From Triglochin maritima (taxonomy: Eukaryota > Streptophyta > Magnoliopsida > Alismatales > Juncaginaceae), in assembly GCA_963682175.1 (NCBI GenBank), contig OY821771.1:13639001-13703000 (forward strand): a DNA stretch of 64,000 nucleotides, in the 5' to 3' direction. Both the position numbers and the translations under genes were made by a program. The notes below the pieces were generated by a model. It had not been told where the DNA came from. It did not search any database and was given only the letters and a program-made list of their open reading frames with translations. Within the stretch, counting starts at the first letter, position 1. Every line of letters starts with the position of its first letter. Shown piece after piece: positions 55,021 through 64,000 of the stretch.

Positions 55021-57905
55021 TGTTTCGATTAAAGTTTAAACCGCAAGTGTACTGTGTCGGTGAACACGCGACAAGTACGAGTCGAGTCCACGGGGAGACG
55101 TGTCAACTTTGGTTGTTCTTCAGAAATCAAGTGGAAAAAAAGGAGAAGAAGTGTGATTACACAAAACTAACAACTAACAAACGGGAAACACGAAAGCACA
55201 AGACTAACTAAAACTAAACTAAGCAACTAAAAACAAGAAAGATGAAATTTAGTAAAGAAAACCCTAAGGGGTGGAGTATGTGTACACAAGTAATAAGGTG
55301 GTGCAGAATGCATTCAATAAGGCACAAGTATAGATTGTGTTTTCATGCATAGGAAGTGTCTAATGTTTCTCGCAAGACCTATCAATCCAATCATTAACCT
55401 AGTTAATTAACATAAGCATACACAAGTTGGTTATTAAGAACCTAAACAAGCATGGGAGGTGTCTAAAAGTTGTGGCAAAACCAATCAAGTTAAGTAATCT
55501 AAAACAAACTAGCATACATTCACATTCATCACATATTGCATAAGACAACATTCATTCCCATTCTTCGTATATGTATATGTAAGATCATAATGGACCATAA
55601 TTAATCTAATCACTTAGTTCATGCTCTACTTGATTCAACAAAAGATGCAGCGGAAATAAATAATATAACACAAGTAGAGAAAAGCAAACCACAAAGGACA
55701 CGGGGATTTTACAGAGGTTCGACTTCCCGCCTACTTCCTCTCTTGCAAGCTCCACTCGACTCCACGAGTTCTGCTCACGACTTCACTATCCACTCCCCAT
55801 TCTGGGATGAGAGAGAATGCATTTACACAACAAGCCTCGCGAACAACCCTTGCTAGCTCAGATTCTTCTTCTTACAATCCGAGAAGGAACACTATGGGCT
55901 TTCCCCGAAATCTTTGCTTCTTTGACAAACAAATGGTTGAGTGGATCACAACACTCTCTAACTTGAGTACACTTTGACTGTGATATGGAATTGATCGAAG
56001 ATGTGGAAGTATAAGGCTTAGAGTTTAGGATTATGTCTTTGAGGATTGGGAGATGTCTCTCTAGTTTGTGGAGCAATTAGAAGTGTGAGAGATGTGTAAA
56101 CAAGGTGTATGGACATCTATTTATAAGCTCCTAGAAAGATATAGCCATTGGGGATGAATTTGTTAAGTTGTGTGAAGAGCACATAAAATAGAAACTCAAG
56201 ATCAGCAATTATGTCCATCAACGGTCGACCAAATCGGGACTAGCGGTCGACCGCTAATTTAAGGATAAAGAAATGTTCGAACAAACTAGTGAACGGTCGA
56301 ACCAATTAGGCTATGACTTAAGTCATCGGTCGAACCAGGTCAGGGTTCGGTCGACCGATCTAGGGGTTTTGGCCAGGGTAAAGGTATAACGGTCGAACAA
56401 AAGGATTGGTTACATTCGACCAAAAATATCAGACACTTTGGGCTCAAGAAATGTGTTCATCCGGTTGACCGTTTTTGGGTCAATGTTCAATTGTGGCCAA
56501 TTGTATTTTAGGGGTTGTGTGGATTTATACGAATACGACCATTGTATAATCCGACAAGGTTAACGGTCATCTGAAAAATACGGGAACGGTCGACCAAAAG
56601 GTCAAAGGCGGTCGACCGGTTGAGCTTGGAAAAGTCACTTAGAAAATCTGATATAACCGGTCGAAGAGAAAAAGGATTTCGGTTGACCGGTTGGCGCAGG
56701 CAGTTTAGGTTTATTGATTTTTCGACTAAGGTTTGGATGATCTACTGAAGTCCAATTGATGTGAAATTTTGTGTGCGACTTCTACAACGAATGTAGTGTG
56801 TATGTAGATGAGTTTTAACTCTTGTATGCTCAAGTTTACACAAGTTCCTAAGACTCAAAATAAAGGAAAATTACATGTCTTCAAAAGCTTGATTACATGT
56901 CTTGACTTCAATTTCATTCTTCCTTGAGTTTTGATCACCTGTAGATGTTAGCACAATACAATATATCTTCTATGCATTATGTCTGCTACACTACATTTGA
57001 TTGTGATTAAGATTAGGTTGATTAAATCATCAAAACAAGGATTAAGGCCCAAAAACAACAGTATAAACATCATCTCCACTCTCAAAGGGGGATGGAACTA
57101 CTCACTACACATTAAGCTACAACTTATATTTATAAAGAAAGACATTCTAACTAATTATACTAAGATTAAGAAAACAAAACTAAGCTAAACATGCAAGCAT
57201 TAAAAGAGACAATATTAAAATAAAACTAGGAAAAATTATTTTATTGATGACTCACATTACAAGTAGCATTCTTCTCCACTTGAGTTTTGCTCCAAGACTT
57301 ACTTCAGTAGAGAGAATAGCCACCAAGCAATGGGTAGGTTACAAAAGGGGAAAATAAGTTCTATTTATAGACATGAAAAGGCAACTCAGGACAATCCCTT
57401 GGTGTAGGACTAATGAAACATACAAAAACTACATAACCCACAACCATGTGAAATTGGGTTGGATTCGGACCAAAATGGACCGCCAATTGGAGGTCAGGGG
57501 CCACTAATTGGTTGTCATTTTTGTCTGATATGATCCTATTTCGGTTATCTTCTTAAATGGTTCAATTCTTCATGTGGAGTGCACTCGAATCGATCATTAA
57601 AGTATGGTCCCGAATCTAATTGCCAAAATACTCCTCATGATGGTGTGGAGTTTCTCAGTTTGCTATCTGGTCCTTCCGGCTTATATCCAGGTCATTCCCT
57701 CTTGCAGATAAATCCTTGTGTATGACGAACATGTCTAGTTTGCTTCATTTAAGTCCTTTCTTCTTATATTTCAGCTCATTTGCCTTCCATTCTCTTCTTT
57801 ATTACTTAATACCTAAAAATAGACAACAAACACTCGAGTAACACAAAATTGGGATAAAATTAAGGATATATAGCATGAATATGATGCATGATATGCTACT
57901 AATCA
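55021..57905 (-). mobile_element. 5' LTR of Gypsy-A (LTR-A copy 8), split by solo LTR-C
   Basis: Starts TGTTTCGATTAAAG, ends GCTACTAATCA; about 1.4 kb without the nested LTR-C. The sequence across the LTR-C, ATGTATA then AACATCATCTCCACT, matches the unbroken block in other LTR-A copies. Confidence 0.85.
55578..57060 (-). mobile_element. Solo LTR-C copy 3
   Basis: Perfect TSD GTATA at 55,573-55,577 and 57,061-57,065; starts TGTAAGATCATAATGG, ends AAAAACAACA. 1483 bp with at least eight GGTCGACC-like words at 56,220-56,690. Confidence 0.93.
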
Positions 57906-58678
57906 ACCTCTAGTTTTAGTTCGACCGTTAACTTAAGTTCTTGCCTTTTGGTTCAACCATATTTTAAGTTGGTTCGAACATTTCCTAATTTTCATGGAAA
58001 AGGTCGACCGTTCATCCCGTATTAGTCGATCGGTGTGGAACAGATTTGTTGAACTTCACTTTCTGTTTTGTGTAGCTTTCACACAACTCTACCAAATCTT
58101 TCCCAACAGCTATTACACTTTAGGAACTTAAAAATAGAGGTTCCCAGACCTTATTTACATAACTCTTATACTTCTAAATTGCTTCTACACTAGAGAGGAA
58201 TCCTCCCATTCCTAGAATCTGAATTTCACAGTCAAAAGCTTAAACTTTATCACTTGATCCAAATCCATATCCTACTCAAGTATGCTCAAGTTAGACTGTT
58301 TGTTACTTATTTTTATTTTTTGTCAAAGGTTGTAAGTCTTCGGTTGAAGCTTCCCTCTCGGCTTGTGAGAGGAAGACATCAAGCTCGGTGAAGATGTTCG
58401 CGAGCTTGCATTGTAGGAAGGCTTGATCTCAACCCGGAATGGGAATCAGATTAGCGGATTCGCAAGCGGGGCTCGTGGTGCTCGAGTGGGGCTTGCAAGA
58501 GAGGACTATGACCCAGGTCGGGTGTCGAAGCTCTATAAAAATCACTGTCTCCATTGTGGTTTGTGTATCTTCCTCTTACTCTTCTATATTTGTTTTAATT
58601 GTTATTTCTCCTGCATCAAATACTTTTAAGTAGGGATTAAGGAGTGGATTAGATTTATAATGGCCTAACGTTCCAACA
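57906..58678 (+). mobile_element. LTR-C copy 4, right fragment
   Basis: Continues the fragment at 37,690-37,751. Shares GAGAGGACTATGACCC, ATTGTGGTTTGTGTAT and the ending TTCCAACA with other LTR-C copies. No primer site follows; Copia-D gag (minus) is next. Confidence 0.75.
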
Positions 58679-58679
58679 C

Positions 58680-60628
58680 TCCATTGACAAAGTGTTGAGA
58701 TCTTGAGCCTCCACAGTAGCGGTTGTCTTTTTCTCCAATTGCTAGAGAGAGATCAAAGAATCTTCCACACTTTGTCCCCTTCATTCACCTTCTTACCAAT
58801 ATTTTTCAAATTGTTAGTAATCTCGGTGCAGCAAATGTTCATCTCGCTTATACTTTCCCCGGGATGCATAGAAAATAATTCATATTTACGTACGAATATG
58901 TCAACCCTAGTTTCATGATGAGATTCAAGCAATTTTCATATCTCATAAACGGCATCACATCCAATAATTCTACCATATTCTTGAATGTCTACATGATTGA
59001 CATCATTTCATGCTTATATTTGTATCGTATATCCATTATCTTTCACCTAAACAATGCTATGTGATGAGTTTTATGTTTGAATTTCAGAAATAAATAGGTT
59101 TGAAGAGATGAAGCATAAAAGGACCCAAAAGCAGGGAAAAAGGTCTGAATTGTGAGACTTGGGGCCTAAGATGCAAGGGAGAAGGACCTGAACGTAAGAC
59201 CAAAGGACCAAAGAGCAAAACAGAAAACTCCACATCATCTTGGGGAGTATTTTGGCAATTCTATTCGGGTCGGAGCTCCAACAAGTGAAGTAGATGAACT
59301 AAAGACCAACAAATAAATCCAGCAAAGTCCAGAATAAAATCCAGCGTGATCCGGACCATATAGACCGCTAATGGGCGGTCTGTTTTGGCCCAAATCCGCT
59401 AAGATTTTGGTGGGTCGCGTATTAGTGTGTATTTAGTCTATTTCTGGTATTTTTTTAGTCCCACATCGGGGGATTGTGCCGGATTGCCTTTTTCTATGGC
59501 TATAAATAGAACTCTTCACCTTCCATTGTAATCACTTCACATTTTGAGTGGCTATTCTTCCTACTAGAAGTGAGGCCTTGAGGCACACACTAAAGTAGGA
59601 GAATGCTACTTGAATTGTGAGTCATTTTAATAAAAGTTTCTTTATTATGTTGTTTGTTTCATGTTGCTTGTTTTACTTTGTTTAATTTCATTTCATTAGT
59701 TTTAGTAACTTAGTTAATGTGCTTTCCTTGCTTAGTTTAATAATTAGTCTAATGTCTAGTGAGTAGTTCCATCTCCTTTGGGGGGTGGAGTAGACGTTCA
59801 TACATGCATTAGAGAATGGAATGAGTGCTTTATTTACAATGTGTTGATAAAACATGAATGTATGCTTGATTGTTTAGGATAGAACATATAACTTGATGAG
59901 TTTTGCCAAAATGATTAGACACCTCTCATGCTTGTTTAGGTTCTGAAATAAACCAGCTTGTGTATGTAAATGTTAATCAACTAGGTTAGTGAATGGATTG
60001 ATAGGTTTTGTCATAACAATTAGACACCTCATATGCATGAAAACACTACCTTTATTTGTGCTTAAAGAAGTTGTTCAACACCCACCTCTTTGCATGTGTG
60101 CACTCACTCCACCGCTTAGGGGTTTTCCATTTCTGAATTCCAGCACACTTATTTCGTTCTTAGTTAAGTTTTAATTCATCGTTTGTTGTTTGTTTATGCA
60201 TGCGTTACTTCGTAGTGTAGCATAGCGTAGATTAGGATAATCAAACTCTCTTCCCTATTTTTGTCACTTGATTTTGTGCAAACGAGAGGCTGCTCACCTC
60301 CCTGTGGACGACCCGTATTTGCCACATCTTCACCGACGCCGTGCACTTGCGGTTTATTATAAAATGATTAAACACTACACCACATGCAAAAATCTTCATA
60401 AGTTTAACATTCATTTCGGCATCGGTAATTACCTTGTCGGTTAATTGTGTTAATTGCTCATTAGTGGGTGAAACATATTTAACACCAAGATATATCCACA
60501 TTTTTAAAGAGATAGATTGAATTTAATCCTCATTCTATTTTTCCAATAGGCATAATTATCACCGATAAGCAAAAGAGGTCTAGTAGTAGATAATCTTTCC
60601 CTAAATTGATTAGTGTTACTCTCCATGA
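58680..60628 (-). pseudogene. Copia gag of Copia-D, split by solo LTR-A
   Basis: The minus-strand start near 60,628 reads MESNTNQFRERLSTTRPLLL and DNYAYWKNRM, the copia gag N-terminal block. A frameshift near 60,505 precedes YLGVKYVSPTNEQLTQL and AEMNVKLMKIFACGV, which is broken at the LTR-A TSD. It resumes at 58,988 with IQEYGRIIGCDAVYE, then VRKYELFSMHPGESISEM and ITNNLKNIGKKV. It ends at the LTR-C junction; zinc knuckle and pol are missing. Confidence 0.83.
58994..60374 (+). mobile_element. Solo LTR-A copy 9 (A1) in Copia-D gag
   Basis: Starts TGATTGACATC, ends GATTAAACA, perfect TSD CTACA at 58,989-58,993 and 60,375-60,379. 1381 bp; TATA box at 59,501-59,508. Confidence 0.93.
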
Positions 60629-60655
60629 CTAAATGGACTAAATGAGTAAACTTAT

Positions 60656-60667
60656 GCTCTGATACCA
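60656..60667 (-). promoter_or_regulatory. Primer-binding site of Copia-D
   Basis: Minus-strand TGGTATCAGAGC, perfect initiator tRNA-Met-type site, two bases from the LTR at 60,670. Confidence 0.9.
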
Positions 60668-60669
60668 AA

Positions 60670-63600
60670 TGTAAGTTAAACCGATCACTTATCTAGAGGG
60701 GTGAATAGATTATTTGTTAATCTAACTTAACACGACACAATTAACAAAAGTAATGAAAAGATTGCAAACCAAAAGTTGACTCTGGAGATTTGTAGAGGTT
60801 CGATCACACCACCGTGATCTAGTCCTGCCTCAAGTTCTGATCACTCCTCAGATTCCTACTCAAGAATTCTCTAATCTTTTCGTTCGAGGTCGAAGATAAA
60901 TCATCTTACAATTGGAGTCTTACGAACACCTTCGCCTTGCTTGAATCTTTTCTCACAACCTTTGAGGGTGCTTTCTTGAAGCCTTACAATGCAATGAAAG
61001 TTGAATGAAGTTGTTGAACTTTAACATGAATGCACTCAAATGATTGGAGTTGAGCCTGGAGTGTATTTGATTGAAGTTTGAGAGTTGGTGGAGCTTTGAA
61101 GACTTAGAGTTTAAGAGCATAAGAGTATGAAAGATTTTTGGCAAGTAAAGTGTTGTTTGTGTCTCTTAGATGTGCAAAGCCAATAAAGTCATTATGGTGA
61201 GTTGGTAAAATTTGGACCAATGAGAAGCAAGAAATGACTTAAACTCAGACAGATTTTAGAACTGGTATGGTCGACCAGGGAAAAAATGGTTGTTCGAAAC
61301 AATGTGAGTGTATTGATCAGAATGAAGCACATAGTAGACCAAAAGTGTTACATTTTTACCTTTATCTATGTTTTGATGATTCAATCAACCTAATCTAAAT
61401 CACAATCAAATGTAGTGTAGCATACATATTGAATAGCATATACATTGTTTTGTGCTAACATCTACAGATGATCAAGACTCAAGAAAGAAATGATTCAAGT
61501 CAAGACATGTAATCAAAGCTCATTTGAATACATGTAATTTGTATTTACTTTGACTTTTAGGAACTATGTGTACTTGAGCATACAAGAGTTGAAAACTACT
61601 TAAACACACACTAGGTTCCTTATAGAAGTCACACACAAAATCAAATCATTTGGACTTAAATATGTCACCTAAACTAGGACTGGAAAACACTTGACCAAAA
61701 CCTGAATTGCCAGAACCAAATCGGTCGACCGAACTCGTTCTCAGTTCGACCGATTGGGTCAGTTTATTCTGTTAGCCTAAGTATTGTACCGGTCGACCGT
61801 TGCACCATTTTGTTCGACCGTCTACACGTGTCATTTGACCGTTAGACTTGTTGTATCCTACCAACGGTCGTATTCATATAAACCACTCAAACCCCAAAAT
61901 ACTTTGCCCTTCGGTCGACCGTTTCCTAGACCTCGGTCGACCGTTCCAAGATGTTTCTTGAAACCCAGTTTTCCTACCTTTTCTCGGTCGACCACCCAAA
62001 TTCTTTTTGTTCGACTGAACATAAAACCCCAAAGTCTACCATTTTTCGGTCGACCGTTCCACCTTCGTTCGACTGTTAACTTAAGTGATCTTTAGATATA
62101 GCCTGTTTTTGTTCGATTGTTTCCTTCTCGGTCGATTGTTCCTTGTCTTGAACCGTCTATCGGTCGACCGTTTGACACGTCCGATCGACCGAACTTGCAC
62201 TGAAAAGTGTGCTGTAGTTTTCTGTTTGTGTTTTTTTTCCACAACTTTTCGCCACAGTTAACCTCAATGGCTATAACACCTTTGGAGCTTATAAATAGAT
62301 GTTCCCAACCTTATTTAGAACAGCTCTCCCACTACAATTTGTCTCCAACATTAGAGAGAAAGCTCCAAACACTCCAAGCCTCAAACCTTCGACACTTTAG
62401 TTTTAATTCGTCATCTACTCAAGTGTGCTCAAGTTTAGAGAGTGTTGTTTCACTTTTTCGTTTGTCAAAGTAGCAAGGGTCTTGGTGAAAGCCCAAGACA
62501 AGAGTATAGACTTCAGTGAAAGTTTGAAGTGATCCTCTCGGATTATGAGAGGAGGAGCCAAGCTCGGCGAGAATTGTTCGCGAGCTTGAAGATTGTAAAT
62601 GTGTTCTCTCCCGGCCCGTAACGGGGAGTGGATAGTGAAGTCGTGAGCAGAGCTCGGTGATTCGAGTGGAGCTTGCAAGAGAGGACTAGGACCCGAGTGT
62701 GGGTGCCGAACCTCTATAAAATCTTCAAGGCCACTTTGTGGTTTGCATATTTCCTCCTTTTACTTGCTTTCTTGTTTTAATTTCCGCTTCAAATCTTTGT
62801 TGAGCAAGTAGAGTTTGATTAACTTTAAAATTGATTAGATAATCCGACCATGCACGATCCTACAGAAAGAACTTCGGATAACCGATCACCAACTTCCAGT
62901 AACTTTTTCCTAATTTTGACCAATTAAATTCGGTTTACCGAATATAGTTCGGTTCACCATACAAGGAATGGTCGGGCTTTGATGATAAAGGTCGGTTGAT
63001 CGTTGGGTATTCCGTAGACCGAAGTAAGCGTGGGTTGTTTACTCACAATTGTGGCTCAAAAGTTGCTTAACAGGTAACTGTCAAATGCCACGTTGAAAGT
63101 AGTCATTACGCTCTGATGAGCAACAAAGGATTTGGTCGACCGAAGAAGGCTTGATAGACCATTTTGGGACATTTCAGAATGTGTTGCTAGACGACAAAAG
63201 ATATGTCCATTGAAGAACTCCCAACGGATTTATTGCCACGTGGGCAAATAGGTTCTGATCGTTGAGGATTAAAAACAAAGGTTAGGTTCGGATAACTGAT
63301 CTCAATTCGGTAGACCGAATCAAGAATTCCAGGGAAGGTCTGAATGCTACTGAGTAGATGGAAACTGTTGATTGATATACATTCGATAGACCGAAACAAG
63401 AATTCCTTGGAGGGCCCGAATGTAACTGAGTAGATGGACATGGTGCACCGAAAGGAACTTGGTCGTCCGTTCGGGACAGGTTCGGTAGACCGAAGAACAT
63501 ACGGTCGACCGACAGAGATGAATTATCTTTTTGTGCATCAAGTGTACATTTGATCCTATGACTTAAATTAATAGAAAATTACAAGTTAAGTCTTTGAGCT

Positions 63601-63752
63601 TTGATTACAAGTCTTGAGTCTTGAAGTTTATTAGTCATTTGGTTTGGACACCTACAATGTTAGAAATATACAATACATGTGCAATTTGAGTTGTGCATAA
63701 TATTAGTTTATTTATCATCAAAATTAAAAGTAATGGTACCAAAAAGCCAACA
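60670..63752 (-). mobile_element. 5' LTR-D of Copia-D, split by solo LTR-C
   Basis: Starts TGTAAGTTAAACCG next to the primer site, ends AAAAAGCCAACA. About 1.56 kb after removing LTR-C and one TSD. Also carries GGTCGACCG and GGTAGACCGAA words (62,940-63,511). The TGTTGGCTTTT terminus shared with LTR-C suggests the two families are related. Confidence 0.83.
61346..62864 (+). mobile_element. Solo LTR-C copy 5
   Basis: Starts TGTTACATTTTTACC, ends CGATCCTACA; TSD AAAAG at 61,341-61,345 and GAAAG at 62,865-62,869 (4/5). 1519 bp; GGTCGACCG words at 61,722, 61,790, 61,915 and others. Confidence 0.9.
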
Positions 63753-63757
63753 GATTT

Positions 63758-64000
63758 GTTATCCAACAAGACTCATATCCTAAAACTCTTTCTTATCTGC
63801 ATCTACAGCAACCAAAGCCTCCTACTGCAAGATGCAGCCACTTCCCCATTCCAAGTAAGACTACAATTCATTTTGATAACTTGAGTTTTGAGACTTAAGG
63901 TTCAAAATTCAACATTTTAAGGCTAGTTACATACATCAAAACTCTATTTGCATTTCATTCTCAAACCTCATGCTTATTTGGTTGAGTTTTAAGTTTTGAA
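63758..64000. other. Right flank outside the nest; possible small exon at 63,809-63,854
   Basis: First DNA outside Copia-D on the right. TTTCTTATCTGCATCTACAG is a good splice-acceptor context before 63,809, and GTAAGACT after 63,854 a good donor. The enclosed 46 nt are open but too short to identify. It could be a real gene edge or chance. Confidence 0.25.

Larger units (their letters stand above)
37752..57905 (-). mobile_element. Gypsy-A, 20-kb nested Ty3/gypsy element, minus strand
   Basis: Both LTRs start TGTTTCGATTAAAG and end GATATGCTACTAATCA (subfamily A2). Order on the minus strand: 5' LTR 55,021-57,905, degenerate tRNA-Asp-type primer site 54,997-55,014, leader, protease region near 52,300-52,580, untranslated 3' region, polypurine-like tract at 38,661, 3' LTR 37,752-38,660. 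The flanking LTR-C halves are colinear with an unbroken LTR-C except for five extra bases, the size of a TSD, although the 5-mers themselves (GCCCA and ACCTC) no longer match. The primer site and a protease DLGSVVNLLP motif suggest the Athila/Tat branch. CACTA-3, Copia-C, a solo LTR-A and a solo LTR-C are nested inside. Confidence 0.78.
37505..63752 (-). mobile_element. Copia-D, outermost copia element of a 26-kb nest
   Basis: Flanked by the perfect TSD GATTT at 37,500-37,504 and 63,753-63,757. The left edge (3' LTR, truncated) begins TCTAAGTTAGATC and matches the start of the right LTR at 60,670 (TGTAAGTTAAACC). The right edge ends AAAAAGCCAACA (TGTTGGCTTTTT inverted). Internal parts visible are a primer-binding site at 60,656-60,667 and gag on the minus strand to about 58,680; pol is gone. 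Everything between belongs to younger insertions. It is the oldest event in this half of the window. Confidence 0.85.

Noticed and set aside
16969..60667. tRNA genes near TGGTATCAGAGC and TGGCGCC-like sequences
   Set aside because: These are primer-binding sites beside LTRs; no cloverleaf sequence is present.

Overview
The window reads as intergenic DNA of a flowering plant, probably a eudicot. It is AT-rich and almost entirely built from nested, decayed transposable elements: CACTA (En/Spm) elements with TNP2-type transposase, Ty1/copia and Ty3/gypsy LTR retrotransposons, Mutator-like elements (MULEs), hAT-type MITEs and a plant mobile domain gene. Only a few short stretches look non-transposon, the clearest being a frameshifted defensin remnant. 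I see no intact protein-coding gene, no tRNA or rRNA gene and no CRISPR array. Boundaries, target-site duplications (TSDs) and identities were read by eye from the bases; element names (CACTA-1 to -4, LTR-A to -D, Copia-C/D/E, Gypsy-A) are labels made for this window.

Left third (1-21,870). CACTA-1 runs in from the left and ends at 13,918. Its TNP2 gene is split by a solo LTR-A (35-1518, TSD AGAAT) and by a whole second CACTA element, CACTA-2 (3132-11,910). Next come 2.6 kb of older DNA with a glycine-rich fragment, the defensin remnant, a TIR element and an exon-like ORF. A decayed copia element (Copia-E, 16,563-21,870) follows, interrupted by a CACTA-4 fragment and another LTR-A.

Middle (21,870-37,500). 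A hAT-type MITE (8-bp TSD), a FAR1/MULE transposase fused to an OTU-type protease domain, GC-rich hairpins, two LTR-B copies that share a 943-bp stretch in which I see no difference, an LTR-A split by the second LTR-B, a 32-bp-arm foldback, and a MULE carrying a plant mobile domain gene (35,808-37,478, perfect 9-bp TSD).

Right (37,505-63,752). One old copia element, Copia-D (minus strand, TSD GATTT), encloses all of this 26 kb. Inside it lies an LTR-C copy, split by a 20-kb gypsy element (Gypsy-A, 37,752-57,905). Gypsy-A contains CACTA-3 (39,363-44,749), Copia-C (45,641-51,580), a solo LTR-A and a solo LTR-C; CACTA-3 and Copia-C each hold a further LTR-A piece. Insertion order can therefore be read directly: Copia-D, then LTR-C, then Gypsy-A, then Copia-C or CACTA-3, then LTR-A.

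At least six insertions are reduced to solo LTRs with recognisable TSDs, so LTR-LTR recombination has been a main route of DNA loss. Coding remnants carry many TGG-to-stop and CAA/CGA-to-stop changes, as expected from deamination of methylated cytosine in silenced DNA. All three larger CACTA elements also carry a Ulp1-like (C48) protease gene next to the transposase.
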